Under the pieces are notes generated by a model. That model did not search any database. It saw only the letters and a list, made by a program, of their open reading frames with translations, and was not told the origin of the DNA. DNA of 64,000 nt from AWTP1-13 sp963797005. GTDB taxonomy: Bacteria; Pseudomonadota; Alphaproteobacteria; Rhizobiales; Hyphomicrobiaceae. The stretch spans positions 70,724 through 134,723 of the forward strand of contig CAWCOF010000025.1 in assembly GCA_963797005.1 (NCBI GenBank), read 5' to 3'. This document shows positions 35,934 through 44,367 of this stretch, piece by piece. Numbering within the stretch: the first letter of the stretch is position 1; each line of letters opens with the position of its first letter. The position numbers and the translations under genes are program-made.

Positions 35934-36662
35934 TCAGTACGACTTCTGCATCGGCCTGATGTTGATGTTCGTCACCTCGGCCGTCCATGGCAGCGCAAGC
36001 GCGTTCAGCACGACGCTCGCCACATCGTCGGGCTGCAACAACATGTCGGGCTGAAACGTCCGCCCTTCCTTCTTGTGCAGCGCCTCGATGCGCGGCGTGG
36101 CGGTTCGTCCCGGGAACACGCTCAACACCCGGATGCCGTCGGCGTTCACCTCCTCGCGCAGGCTGTCGGCGAGCGCCTTGAAGGCATGCTGCGTTGCGGA
36201 GAAATGCCCCGTGTTCGCGCGAGCGTTCAAGCCGGTGCTGGAGTTGATGAACACGATCTGGCCGCGCGGCTTCTTGAGCAGCGGCAGCAGCCCTTGCGTC
36301 AGCATCAACGGCCCCCGCACGTTTGCCCGGTATTGCCGATCGAGCGAGGTGAGCGGCGCATCCTCGAGCCTGCCGTGGTCGATGACGCCGGCCGAATGCA
36401 CCAGGATATCGATCCGTCCGTGCGCGCGGGACAGCTCATCGCACACGCGCTTGACGTCGCTCTCGGCTGCCAGGTCGCAGCGGTAGGTTTCCACCTTTGC
36501 CGGCTCCGCCGCCCAGCGCGCCGCCGCCGCATCGAGCCTCGTCTGCTCGCGGCCCAGGATGCACAGCGTGCCCGCCTGTCCGGCCAAGGCCGCGGCGATC
36601 GCCGCACCGATGCCGCTGGTGGCGCCCGTCACGACGGCGATCTGATTGGCTAGCGCCGCCAT
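35934..36662 (-). CDS. SDR-family protein with altered catalytic residues
   Basis: 242 residues from ATG 36662 behind GAGAGGG. Classical SDR fold: cofactor loop VVTGATSGIGAAIA, LVHSAGV, INSSTG, and VLSVFPGRTATP after the active site. The catalytic YxxxK is replaced: GHFSATQHAFKAL has Phe for Tyr and Gln for Lys. With both proton-relay residues gone, normal oxidoreductase chemistry is unlikely; it may bind cofactor for another purpose, or catalysis may differ. Codons read TTC and CAG, so this is not a single base-call error. Confidence 0.85.
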   Translation of the reverse strand: MAALANQIAVVTGATSGIGAAIAAALAGQAGTLCILGREQTRLDAAAARWAAEPAKVETYRCDLAAESDVKRVCDELSRAHGRIDILVHSAGVIDHGRLEDAPLTSLDRQYRANVRGPLMLTQGLLPLLKKPRGQIVFINSSTGLNARANTGHFSATQHAFKALADSLREEVNADGIRVLSVFPGRTATPRIEALHKKEGRTFQPDMLLQPDDVASVVLNALALPWTAEVTNINIRPMQKSY

Positions 36663-36732
36663 GGGCACCCTCTCCACACCTTCTTTGCGATAAGGGGCGC
36701 CTGCGCCGGGTTTCCAGGTCCGTTAGGGTTGG

Positions 36733-36803
36733 CTGGGGGACATGGATTCGAACCATGACTAGCGGAGTCAGAGTCCGCTGTTCTACCGTTAAACTATCCC
36801 CCA
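36733..36803 (-). tRNA. tRNA-Gln (anticodon CTG)
   Basis: 71 nt without encoded CCA. On the minus strand the acceptor stem TGGGGGA pairs with TCCCCCA and the discriminator is G. The anticodon arm GCGGA-CTCTGAC-TCCGC gives anticodon CTG, reading CAG. The T arm contains GGTTCGAATCC. The U1-A72 pair is typical of tRNA-Gln. Confidence 0.95.
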
Positions 36804-36997
36804 CCGGGCCAGCGGGCAGCTGGCCAAAGTGGCGCGGCTCCACGGGGCCGCGGCCGGGTTTCGCACACCTCGCGAGGCGCGCCCTTACATAAGCCCTCGG
36901 CCGCGGGCGGTCCAGCCCCCGAACGAACCGCGAGCGCCATGCACACACCCCGACCCGGGGCTGACCGTGCCCTGGCTCCAGCGCATACAACGCGGGC

Positions 36998-38038
36998 TCA
37001 CGCGCCCCCGATCACCTCGGCGCCCATCCGGGCCATCTGGGGCACGCGCTCGCCTGATTTCAGCGCCTTTTCCGGGTTCGACGCCGTGCCGTCGAGCCCG
37101 CGCTTCTTCACCCCCTGCACGATCGCCGCCAGGCGGAAGAAGGAGAAGGCGAGGTAGAACTTCCAGTTCGGAATCTCCGAGAGCCCCATGCGCTCGCAAT
37201 ACTTGGCGACGTACGCCTCCTCGGTCGGAATGCCCAGCCCCGCCCGATCGACGTTGGCAAGCCCGCGCATGGTCTCGTGGTTGGGAAAGCGCCATTGCAT
37301 GCACTGGTAGGCGAGGTCCGAGAACGGATGGCCGATGGTGGAGAGCTCCCAGTCTATGATGGCGAGCAGGCGCGAGCCGTCCGGCTTGAAGATCATGTTG
37401 TCGATGCGGTAGTCGCCGTGCACGAGCGAGGCGCGGCCGTCTTCGGGCGGCTCGTTGGCCTCGAGCCAGCTGATCAGCGTCTCCATGTCCTCGAGGTGCT
37501 CGGTCTCCGAGGCGCGGTACTGCTTGGTCCAGCGGTCGCGCTGGCGGGCGAAGTAGCTGCCCGCCCTGCCGAAGTCGCCGAGCCCGACCTTGGCCGGATC
37601 GACCGAGTGCAGCGCCGCCAGCGCCCGGTTCTGCTCGTCGTAGACCTTGGCGCGCTGGGCGTTCTCCAACTCGGGCAGCGCCGGGTCCCAGAACACGACG
37701 CCGTCCACGAACGCCATGACGAAGAAATCGGTGCCGATGACATGATCGTCCTGGCACAGCAGCAGCATGCGCGGCACCGGCACGTCGGTGGTCTCCAGCG
37801 CCTTCATCACGCGGTGCTCGCGGTCGACCTGGTGGGCGCTCTTCAGGAGCGGTCCGGGCGGCTTCTTGCGCAGCACGTAGCGGCCGCTGGGCGAGGCGAG
37901 CAGGAAGGTGGGATTGGACTGCCCCGTCGGCGTCTTCTCAGCCGTGATCGGCCCCTTGAAGCCCGGCAGGTGCGCCTCGAGATAGCGCGCGAGCGCCACC
38001 GTATCGATCTGCGCGGCCTGATGCGCAAAGGACGTCAT
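36998..38038 (-). CDS. Phosphotransferase family protein (ACAD10/11 N-terminal-like)
   Basis: 346 residues from ATG 38038 (MTSFAHQAAQIDTVALARYL). Aminoglycoside-phosphotransferase/kinase fold: RYVLRKKPPGPLL with the ATP-binding lysine, LVHGDYRIDNMIF (catalytic Asp and Asn) and AIIDWELSTIGHPFSDLAY (metal-binding Asp). Members beside acyl-CoA dehydrogenases correspond to the kinase half of ACAD10/11, which phosphorylate hydroxyacyl-CoAs for breakdown. The next upstream gene is an acyl-CoA dehydrogenase, supporting that role. A REP lies between them. Confidence 0.85.
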   Translation of the reverse strand: MTSFAHQAAQIDTVALARYLEAHLPGFKGPITAEKTPTGQSNPTFLLASPSGRYVLRKKPPGPLLKSAHQVDREHRVMKALETTDVPVPRMLLLCQDDHVIGTDFFVMAFVDGVVFWDPALPELENAQRAKVYDEQNRALAALHSVDPAKVGLGDFGRAGSYFARQRDRWTKQYRASETEHLEDMETLISWLEANEPPEDGRASLVHGDYRIDNMIFKPDGSRLLAIIDWELSTIGHPFSDLAYQCMQWRFPNHETMRGLANVDRAGLGIPTEEAYVAKYCERMGLSEIPNWKFYLAFSFFRLAAIVQGVKKRGLDGTASNPEKALKSGERVPQMARMGAEVIGGA

Positions 38039-38052
38039 GCGATGTCTCCGGG

Positions 38053-38174
38053 TTCCCTCTCCCCACTCTTCAGTGGGGAGAGGGTTAAGGTGAGGGGCAG
38101 AAACTTGCTCTGACGCGGGCGTTCGTTGCTGCCCCTCACCCCAACTCTCTCCCCGTAAGGACGGGGAGAGGGAG
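38053..38174. repeat. REP element, family D (phosphotransferase-ACAD)
   Basis: CCCTCTCCCCACTCTTCAGT GGGGAGAGGG ... GCCCCTCACC ... CTCTCCCCGTAAGGACGGGG AGAGGG; same unit as at 14884, between two genes of one operon. Confidence 0.9.
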
Positions 38175-38177
38175 CTC

Positions 38178-39407
38178 CTAGATCTTCTGGTTCGTGTAGC
38201 GGCGGAGCTCGGCGCGGGCCACCTGGCGGCGGTGCACCGCGTCGGGGCCGTCGGCCAGTCGCAGGGTGCGCAGATGCGTCCACATGTGGGCCAGCGGCGT
38301 GTCCTGGGTAATGCCCATGGCACCGTGCATCTGTACCGCCTCGTCGGTGATCTCGAGCGCGATGCGCGGCGCGATCACCTTGATTTGCGAGATCCAGGGC
38401 GAGGCGTCGCGCTGGCCCACCGTGTCCATCATGTAGGCCGCCTTCAGGCACAGGAGCCGCGCCATCTCGATCTTCATCCGCGACTCGGCGATGATGTCGA
38501 AGTTGGCGCCGAGCTGGGCCAGCGGCTTGCCGAACGCCTCGCGCGACAGCGAGCGGCGGCACAGCAATTCCAGCGCCCGCTCCGCCTGGCCGACGGCGCG
38601 CATGCAGTGGTGGATGCGCCCAGGCCCCAGCCGACCTTGCGACACCTCGAAGCCGCGGCCGCGGCCGAGGATCAGGTTCTCCTTCGGCACGCGCACGTCC
38701 TTGAAGCGCAGATGCATGTGGCCGTGCGGTGCATCGTCGTCGCCGTACACCTTCATGCCGCGCACGATCTCGACACCCTTGGTGCCGGCCGGCACCAGGA
38801 TCTGCGAGTGGCGCTTGTGCTTCTCGGGCGCCTCCGGGTCCGAGCGGACCATCACGATATAGATCTTGCAGCGCGGGTCGCCGGCCCCGGACGCGAACCA
38901 TTTCTCCCCGTTCAGCACCCACTCGTCACCGTTGAGCTTGGCGTCCATGGCGACGTTGGTGGCGTCGGAGGAGGCAACACCCGGTTCGGTCATGACGAAG
39001 GCCGAGCGGATCTTGCCCTCGAGCAGGGGTTTGAGCCATTGCTCCTTGTGCGCGGGCGAGCCGTAGCGCTCCAGCACTTCCATGTTGCCGGTATCCGGCG
39101 CGGCGCAGTTGAAGGTCTCCGGCGCCAGCCGCGACCAGCCCATCTCCTCTGCCAGATAGGCGTACTCGACCGTGGTCAGCCCGTAACCCTTGTCGCTGGC
39201 GGTCAGCCAGAAATTCCACAAGCCACGTTCGCGCGCCTTGGCCTTGAGGCCCTCGCGGATCTCCTCCTGCCGCTTGGTGTAGGTCCAGCGGTCGCCCTTG
39301 TTGACCTCGGCCTCGTATTCCTCCTCCAGCGGCATGATCTCGTCGCGCACCATGGCGCGCACCTTCTCGACCAGCGGCTTCACCTTGGGCGTCATGCCGA
39401 GATCCAT
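38178..39407 (-). CDS. Acyl-CoA dehydrogenase
   Basis: 409 residues from ATG 39407 behind GGAGGAA. FAD-dependent ACAD fold: FVMTEPGVASSDATN and VLNGEKWFASGAGD (FAD/substrate region), RIHHCMRAVGQAERALEL, and the C-terminal ITDEAVQMHGAMGITQDTPLAHMW. Belongs to the ACAD11-like branch usually paired with the phosphotransferase encoded next. Precise chain-length specificity is not predictable by eye. Confidence 0.92.
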   Translation of the reverse strand: MDLGMTPKVKPLVEKVRAMVRDEIMPLEEEYEAEVNKGDRWTYTKRQEEIREGLKAKARERGLWNFWLTASDKGYGLTTVEYAYLAEEMGWSRLAPETFNCAAPDTGNMEVLERYGSPAHKEQWLKPLLEGKIRSAFVMTEPGVASSDATNVAMDAKLNGDEWVLNGEKWFASGAGDPRCKIYIVMVRSDPEAPEKHKRHSQILVPAGTKGVEIVRGMKVYGDDDAPHGHMHLRFKDVRVPKENLILGRGRGFEVSQGRLGPGRIHHCMRAVGQAERALELLCRRSLSREAFGKPLAQLGANFDIIAESRMKIEMARLLCLKAAYMMDTVGQRDASPWISQIKVIAPRIALEITDEAVQMHGAMGITQDTPLAHMWTHLRTLRLADGPDAVHRRQVARAELRRYTNQKI

Positions 39408-39679
39408 GGGGGCTTCCTCCGTTCGCATGCGTTTGCCCGATTGAAGCATGTCGCCGCGCTGGAGAGAAGGCGATCTGCGGCCGGGCCGTCATTCACTGTT
39501 GGAGGGCTCAGCGGCTGTGTGGCGGCGCTCGGCCTGCTCCGGGTGCAGTCCGCACGTCTCACACACCGCGGGCGCGACGCCTGTGCCGCAGGAATCGGGC
39601 GACAGCGGTGCTTGATGCCTTCCGGGGCATGGGATACCAAGACGCCTGCGAGACGACCCTGCAAAATATGGGGGCTTTG

Positions 39680-39823
39680 ATGGCCATCGACCCTGCGGGC
39701 GGACACACCGCCATGGACTACCCCGAGCATATGCGCACCTATGCCGGCTTCCTGCGCGCCACGGTCATCCTGATCGCGTTCGTCGTGGTGGTCCTGCTGT
39801 TCCTGCTATCGCTCGTACCGTAG
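39680..39823 (+). CDS. aa3-type cytochrome c oxidase subunit IV (small)
   Basis: 47 residues from ATG 39680 (MAIDPAGGHTAMDYPEHMRTY) behind GGGGG. One transmembrane helix follows (FLRATVILIAFVVVVLLFLL). Matches the small bacterial aa3 oxidase subunit IV family, a single-helix accessory subunit with unclear function. The other oxidase subunits are elsewhere. In-frame ATGs at 39608 and 39668 are less likely. Confidence 0.82.
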   Translation: MAIDPAGGHTAMDYPEHMRTYAGFLRATVILIAFVVVVLLFLLSLVP

Positions 39824-39910
39824 CCGCCGGGCCGGCCCGCCGCCGCGTCGCGGAGCCAGTTTCAGGGGCCGGTCTTCCTCATCCGTCTGCACGTCGCGGG
39901 ACAATCGCCG

Positions 39911-41050
39911 ATGGTCACTATTGCCGTAACCGGGGAGCGGGAAGGCGAGCCCCGCGTAGCGGCATCGCCCGAGACCGTCCGCAAGTTCACCGCGCTCGGT
40001 GCCGCGGTGAAGATCCAAGCCGGCGCCGGAGCGCGCTCGCGTTTTGCCGATGCCGCCTATGAGGCCCAGGGCGCCACCATCGCGGCAAGCGCTGCCGAGA
40101 CGCTTGCCGGTGCCGATATTCTGCTCAAGGTGCACCGGCCCTCGCTCGAGGAGGCAAAGGCGCTCAAGCCGGGTGCCATCGTTGCCGCCATCCTGGCGCC
40201 CTTCGACGATCGCCCGGGGCTCGACGCGCTGGCCGGCACCGGCGCGGCGCTGATGGCCATGGAGTTCATGCCGCGCATTTCGCGTGCCCAGTCGATGGAC
40301 GTGCTGTCGAGCCAGGCCAACCTCGCCGGCTACAAGGCCGTGATCGATGCTGCCGCCATCTTCGGTCAGGCGATCCCGATGATGATGACGGCGGCGGGCA
40401 CGGTGCCGGCGGCCAAGGCCTTCATCATGGGCGTGGGCGTGGCGGGCCTGCAGGCGATCGCCACCGCGCGCCGGCTCGGCGCTATCGTCTCGGCGACGGA
40501 CGTGCGCCCTGCCACCAAGGAACAGGTGGCTTCGCTGGGCGCCAAGTTCATCGCTGTCGAGGACGAGGAGTTCCGCCAGGCCCAGACGGCGGCCGGTTAC
40601 GCCAAGCCGATGTCGGAGGCCTATCAGAAGAAGCAGGTCGAGCTTATCGCCACCCACATCAAGGCCCAGGACATCGTCATAACGACGGCGCTCATTCCCG
40701 GCCGGCCGGCGCCTCGGTTGATCTCGCGGGCGATGGTCGAGAGCATGAAGCCGGGCTCGGTCATCGTCGACCTCGCTGCCGAGCGCGGCGGCAACTGCGA
40801 ACTCACCAAGGCCGACGAGACCGTCGTGCAGAATGGCGTGACCATCCTCGGGCCCACCAATCTCGCCGGCGAGGTGCCGGTCAATGCCTCGAGCCTCTAC
40901 GCCAAGAACCTGCTCGCCTTCCTCGAAACCATGATCGACAAGAAGGAGAAGGCGCTGAAGGTGAATTGGGACGACGAGATCATCAAGGGCACGCTCGTGG
41001 CGAAAGACGGCAAGATCGTCCACCCCAGCCTGCAGCCGAAGGGAGCGTGA
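39911..41050 (+). CDS. pntAA: NAD(P) transhydrogenase subunit alpha part 1
   Basis: 379 residues. The soluble NAD(H)-binding domain (dI) of the proton-translocating transhydrogenase: VTGEREGEPRVAASPETV at the start, RAQSMDVLSSQANLAGYKAV, the Rossmann loop GVGVAGLQAIATARRLGA and VIVDLAAERGGNCELT. It transfers hydride between NADH and NADP+ driven by the proton gradient. The split alpha subunit is typical of alphaproteobacteria. pntAB starts 2 nt after its stop codon. Confidence 0.94.
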   Translation: MVTIAVTGEREGEPRVAASPETVRKFTALGAAVKIQAGAGARSRFADAAYEAQGATIAASAAETLAGADILLKVHRPSLEEAKALKPGAIVAAILAPFDDRPGLDALAGTGAALMAMEFMPRISRAQSMDVLSSQANLAGYKAVIDAAAIFGQAIPMMMTAAGTVPAAKAFIMGVGVAGLQAIATARRLGAIVSATDVRPATKEQVASLGAKFIAVEDEEFRQAQTAAGYAKPMSEAYQKKQVELIATHIKAQDIVITTALIPGRPAPRLISRAMVESMKPGSVIVDLAAERGGNCELTKADETVVQNGVTILGPTNLAGEVPVNASSLYAKNLLAFLETMIDKKEKALKVNWDDEIIKGTLVAKDGKIVHPSLQPKGA

Positions 41051-41051
41051 G

Positions 41052-41606
41052 ATGATGCGCGCGATCGCCAGACGCCACCCCTCCACTTGCGCCAACCTGT
41101 TCCCCTCCCCCTTGCGGGGAGGGGTTAGGGGTGGGGGTAAAACCACTCGCTCCCCCCTGTCTTGTCTTCACCCCACCCCCCACCCCTCCCCGTCAAGGGG
41201 AGGGGAGTCCGCGCCGAGTGTGTGGCTCGGCGCAGCAATCGCTTGCACGCTCGCGATGGCACTCCTTCCCACTGCCGCGCTTGCCTCGAGCGCGGGCGGC
41301 GACGTCGATCCCGCGGTCTACCGCCTGATGGTGTTCGTGATCGCCATCTTCGTCGGCTACTACGTGGTGTGGAGCGTCACGCCCGCCCTGCACACCCCGC
41401 TCATGTCCGTCACCAACGCGATCTCCTCGGTGATCGTGGTGGGTGCACTCCTGGCCGTCGGCGTATCGCTGGTGGCCGCCGGCAGCCTGCTCGCCAAGGT
41501 GTTCGGCTTTCTCGCGCTGACCATGGTGGCGGTGAACATCTTCGGCGGCTTCCTCGTCACCCAGCGCATGCTCGGCATGTACAAGAAGCGGGAGCCGAAG
41601 AAGTGA
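41052..41606 (+). CDS. pntAB: NAD(P) transhydrogenase subunit alpha part 2, with REP-derived N-terminal insert
   Basis: 184 residues from ATG 41052. The functional part is the C-terminal ~100 residues (VYRLMVFVIAIFVGYYVVW; TPALHTPLMSVTNAISSVIVVGALLAVG; FGFLALTMVAVNIFGGFLVTQRMLGMYK), the first membrane portion of the enzyme. Between residues ~17 and ~52 the frame passes in phase through a whole D-type REP (41101-41207), adding a Pro/Arg/Gly-rich segment (FPSPLRGGVRGGGK ... PSPSRGGES). It is followed by a hydrophobic leader (LGAAIACTLAMALLPTAALA). A start further down (e.g. Met near 41256) cannot be excluded. Confidence 0.88.
   Translation: MMRAIARRHPSTCANLFPSPLRGGVRGGGKTTRSPLSCLHPTPHPSPSRGGESAPSVWLGAAIACTLAMALLPTAALASSAGGDVDPAVYRLMVFVIAIFVGYYVVWSVTPALHTPLMSVTNAISSVIVVGALLAVGVSLVAAGSLLAKVFGFLALTMVAVNIFGGFLVTQRMLGMYKKREPKK
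41101..41207. repeat. REP element, family D variant, inside pntAB
   Basis: TCCCCTCCCCCTTGCGGGGA GGGGTTAGGGGTGGGGG ... CACCCCACCCCCCACCCCTCCCC GTCAAGGGGAGGGGA. Same architecture as the D units but with CCCCTCCCC stems. It lies in frame within the 5' part of pntAB. Confidence 0.88.
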
Positions 41607-41620
41607 GGCCGGCGCGAAAT

Positions 41621-41741
41621 TCCCTCTCCCCATGCCTCTACCGGCATGGGGAGAGGGTTAGGGTGAGGGGCAGCGGCTTGCTCCGGCGTTCGCATCTGCC
41701 CCTCACCCCGACCCTCTCCCCGCAAGCGGGGAGAGGGAGAG
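41621..41741. repeat. REP element, family D (pntAB-pntB)
   Basis: Starts 15 nt after pntAB: CCCTCTCCCCATGCCTCTACC GGCATGGGGAGAGGG ... TGCCCCTCACCCC ... CTCTCCCCGCAAGCGGGGAG AGGG. Ends 27 nt before pntB. Confidence 0.9.
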
Positions 41742-41767
41742 AAGCGCGCGGCTAGGGAGCGCAAGCC

Positions 41768-43174
41768 ATGTCCCCCAACATCGTCGCGCTGCTCTACCTT
41801 GCCGCCGGCGTCCTGTTCATCATGGCGCTGCGCGGCCTGTCGAGCCCGGAGACCTCGCGGCGCGGCAACCTCTACGGCATGGCGGGCATGACCATTGCCG
41901 TGCTGACCACGCTGGCGCAGGTCGGCGCGCCGGACTCGGCGCTTACCTGGGTTTTGATCATCGGCGGGCTCGGCATCGGCGGCGGCATCGGCGCCTACAT
42001 CGCGCGCCGCATCCCGATGACCTCCATGCCGGAGCTGGTGGCGGCCTTCCACTCGCTCGTCGGCCTCGCCGCGGTGTTCGTGGCGGCGGGCGCGCTCTAT
42101 GCGCCGGAGGCCTTCGGCATCGGCTCGCCGGGCAATATCGCCGGCCTGAGCCTCTTTGAGATGTCGCTGGGCGTGGCGGTCGGCGCCATCACCTTCACTG
42201 GTTCCGTCATCGCGTTCGCCAAGCTTTCGGGGCGCATGTCGGGCAAGCCCATCATCCTGCCCGCGCGCCATCTCATCAATCTGGCGCTCGCAGCGCTGAT
42301 GGTGCTGCTCGTCTACTGGTTCTGCCTCTCGGGCGGCCGGGCTGGGCTGTTCTGGGCGCTCACCGCCACGGCGCTGCTGTTCGGCGTGCTCATCATCGTG
42401 CCCATCGGCGGCGCCGACATGCCCGTCGTCATCTCCATGCTCAACTCCTATTCGGGGTGGGCGGCCGCGGGCATCGGCTTCACGCTCGGCAACATCGCCC
42501 TGATCGTCACGGGCGCATTGGTGGGCTCGTCCGGCGCGATCCTCTCCTACATCATGTGCGCGGGCATGAACCGCTCCTTCATCTCCGTGATCCTGGGCGG
42601 CTTCGGCGGCGAGACGGCGGGGCCGGCGGCCGGCGGCGAGCAGAAGCCCGTGAAGCTCGGCTCCGCCGAGGACGCGGCGTTCCTGCTCAAGAACTCCGGC
42701 AAGGTCATCATCGTGCCGGGCTACGGCATGGCGGTGGCGCAGGCCCAGCACGCCCTGCGCGAGATGGCCGATCAGCTCAAGAAGGCCGGCGTCGAGGTGA
42801 AGTACGCCATCCATCCCGTGGCCGGTCGCATGCCGGGCCACATGAACGTGCTGCTGGCCGAGGCCAACGTGCCCTACGACGAGGTGTTCGAGCTCGAGGA
42901 CATCAACAACGAGTTCGCCCAGGCCGACGTCGCCTACGTGATCGGCGCCAACGACGTCACCAACCCGGCGGCCGAGGAGGACAAGACCTCGCCGATCTAC
43001 GGCATGCCGGTCTTGCAGGTATGGAAGGCCGGCACGGTGATGTTCAACAAGCGCTCATTGGCAAGCGGTTATGCCGGCATCGACAACCCGCTCTTCTACC
43101 GCGACAACACCATGATGCTGCTCGGCGACGCCAAGAAGATGACCGAGGAGATCGCCAAGGCCCTGGCGCATTGA
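41768..43174 (+). CDS. pntB: NAD(P) transhydrogenase subunit beta
   Basis: 468 residues. The N-terminal half has ~8-9 membrane helices (MTSMPELVAAFHSLVGLAAV; IGGADMPVVISMLNSYSGWA). The C-terminal NADP-binding domain dIII has VIIVPGYGMAVAQAQHAL, IHPVAGRMPGHMNVLLAEA and VIGANDVTNPAA. Together with PntAA/PntAB it makes NADPH at the expense of the proton gradient. Two REP units within this three-gene operon could alter message stability. Confidence 0.96.
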   Translation: MSPNIVALLYLAAGVLFIMALRGLSSPETSRRGNLYGMAGMTIAVLTTLAQVGAPDSALTWVLIIGGLGIGGGIGAYIARRIPMTSMPELVAAFHSLVGLAAVFVAAGALYAPEAFGIGSPGNIAGLSLFEMSLGVAVGAITFTGSVIAFAKLSGRMSGKPIILPARHLINLALAALMVLLVYWFCLSGGRAGLFWALTATALLFGVLIIVPIGGADMPVVISMLNSYSGWAAAGIGFTLGNIALIVTGALVGSSGAILSYIMCAGMNRSFISVILGGFGGETAGPAAGGEQKPVKLGSAEDAAFLLKNSGKVIIVPGYGMAVAQAQHALREMADQLKKAGVEVKYAIHPVAGRMPGHMNVLLAEANVPYDEVFELEDINNEFAQADVAYVIGANDVTNPAAEEDKTSPIYGMPVLQVWKAGTVMFNKRSLASGYAGIDNPLFYRDNTMMLLGDAKKMTEEIAKALAH

Positions 43175-43184
43175 CGGGCGCAGG

Positions 43185-44105
43185 CTATTCAGCGTCGTCT
43201 TTTCTCTTTCCCTTTCGTCTTCCCGAGCGTGGAGCCTGCTCGACCACCCCAGGCCCTGGAGTGACGACGATCGTGGTGCGTACATTTGGGAGCTTGTGCA
43301 GCAGACTCGCTACCGTCACGCCCTTAGCCTTGGCCTCTTGAAAAATCTTTTGTAGCTCGTCACCGCTGATGGTGTGGCCTTCTTCGGCGATGACAATGGT
43401 GTCAATCTTGAACGCGCCCTCCTGGTCTGAACAGGGCAGGCTTTCTGCTACAATGCGCTCCCCTGTCAAATCAGACAAGATCTCGCCCATCCCAGCCCCA
43501 AAGGAGAACCTTTGCTTGATGCGGCTTGGCGCCGCTCGTGCAGCCTCGATCTCAACAATGTCCTGTTCGCTGAACGGAAGGTGGAAATCACCGAAATTGA
43601 TGAACTGCCGTTTGTCGATGCGAACTTGTAGATGATAGTGAGCATGCTTTGAATGCTCCGATGACGCATGACCTAGGTAGTCGGACTCCGCGCAAGAGAA
43701 TGACCACTCAATGTTCCGGTACTGGATTGTCGTCTCGAATAGCTTGCCGGTACCTTCCTCGCGCAAATCGTTGATGTTGCGCGCGAAGCCGTTTTGATTG
43801 GCTACCCAGCGCAAGAAGCTTTGAATTTGAAAGAACCCAAATTTCTCGGCTATTGCAGGAACGTCTGATTTCTCAAAGCCGTCGGGCTTGAGCAGCCAAT
43901 GGGGACAGGGCATCCTCCTGACGAGGGAAGCAAGCGGCGTACGGCAGACGTAGCACTGACCAGCCTTGAAAGCTGTCTTGAAACCCTCATACTCTTCGGT
44001 AGCTTGGCGCAGATTAATCTCATTGCCTCGCGCCCGCTCTTCATCAGATAGCGAGTCAAGGAACTTCGCAAACTCCCGCCCTTTTTGTCGAAGTTTGTCG
44101 TACAT
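43185..44105 (-). CDS. Protein of unknown function, probably horizontally acquired
   Basis: 306 residues. No family recognised. The N-terminus is helical and charged. Then comes a possible zinc site, CYVCRTPLASLVRRMPCPHW (C-x2-C and C-x-H). A His-rich stretch, SSEHSKHAHYHLQVRIDK, and NFGDFHLPFSEQDIV look conserved-motif-like. The C-terminus is a strongly basic tail (RRKGKRKDD). Base composition is clearly lower in GC, and codon use less biased, than in the flanking pntB and hydrolase genes. It stands alone, convergent to pntB, with a 262-nt AT-richer upstream gap. Confidence 0.65.
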   Translation of the reverse strand: MYDKLRQKGREFAKFLDSLSDEERARGNEINLRQATEEYEGFKTAFKAGQCYVCRTPLASLVRRMPCPHWLLKPDGFEKSDVPAIAEKFGFFQIQSFLRWVANQNGFARNINDLREEGTGKLFETTIQYRNIEWSFSCAESDYLGHASSEHSKHAHYHLQVRIDKRQFINFGDFHLPFSEQDIVEIEAARAAPSRIKQRFSFGAGMGEILSDLTGERIVAESLPCSDQEGAFKIDTIVIAEEGHTISGDELQKIFQEAKAKGVTVASLLHKLPNVRTTIVVTPGPGVVEQAPRSGRRKGKRKDDAE

Positions 44106-44367
44106 CTCGATGCCGCCTAGCTTCTCGTGTCTAGAGCCCTTGCTCAGGGGAGAGAAGCAAAGAGGTCGTTGCCGAAGATTCGGGGCAGGATTGCGGCGTA
44201 TACGGCAACTTCGAGCGAATTAGCTAGCGGGCCCAGACTCTGCCGACAATCGCATCGTAAGTTATCCCGATCAGCTAGCAAGCGCACCTACCTCTTGGCA
44301 ATCTGAGCCAGGAGGGTGCGCTGGGGCTGCTCTTGACCTCGGACCGGCCGCAAGCCAGAAGGCGCCG

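Noticed and set aside
36733..36803. tRNA-Gln as attachment site of a genomic island
   Set aside because: No integrase gene lies next to it and I saw no repeat of the tRNA 3' end within the window.
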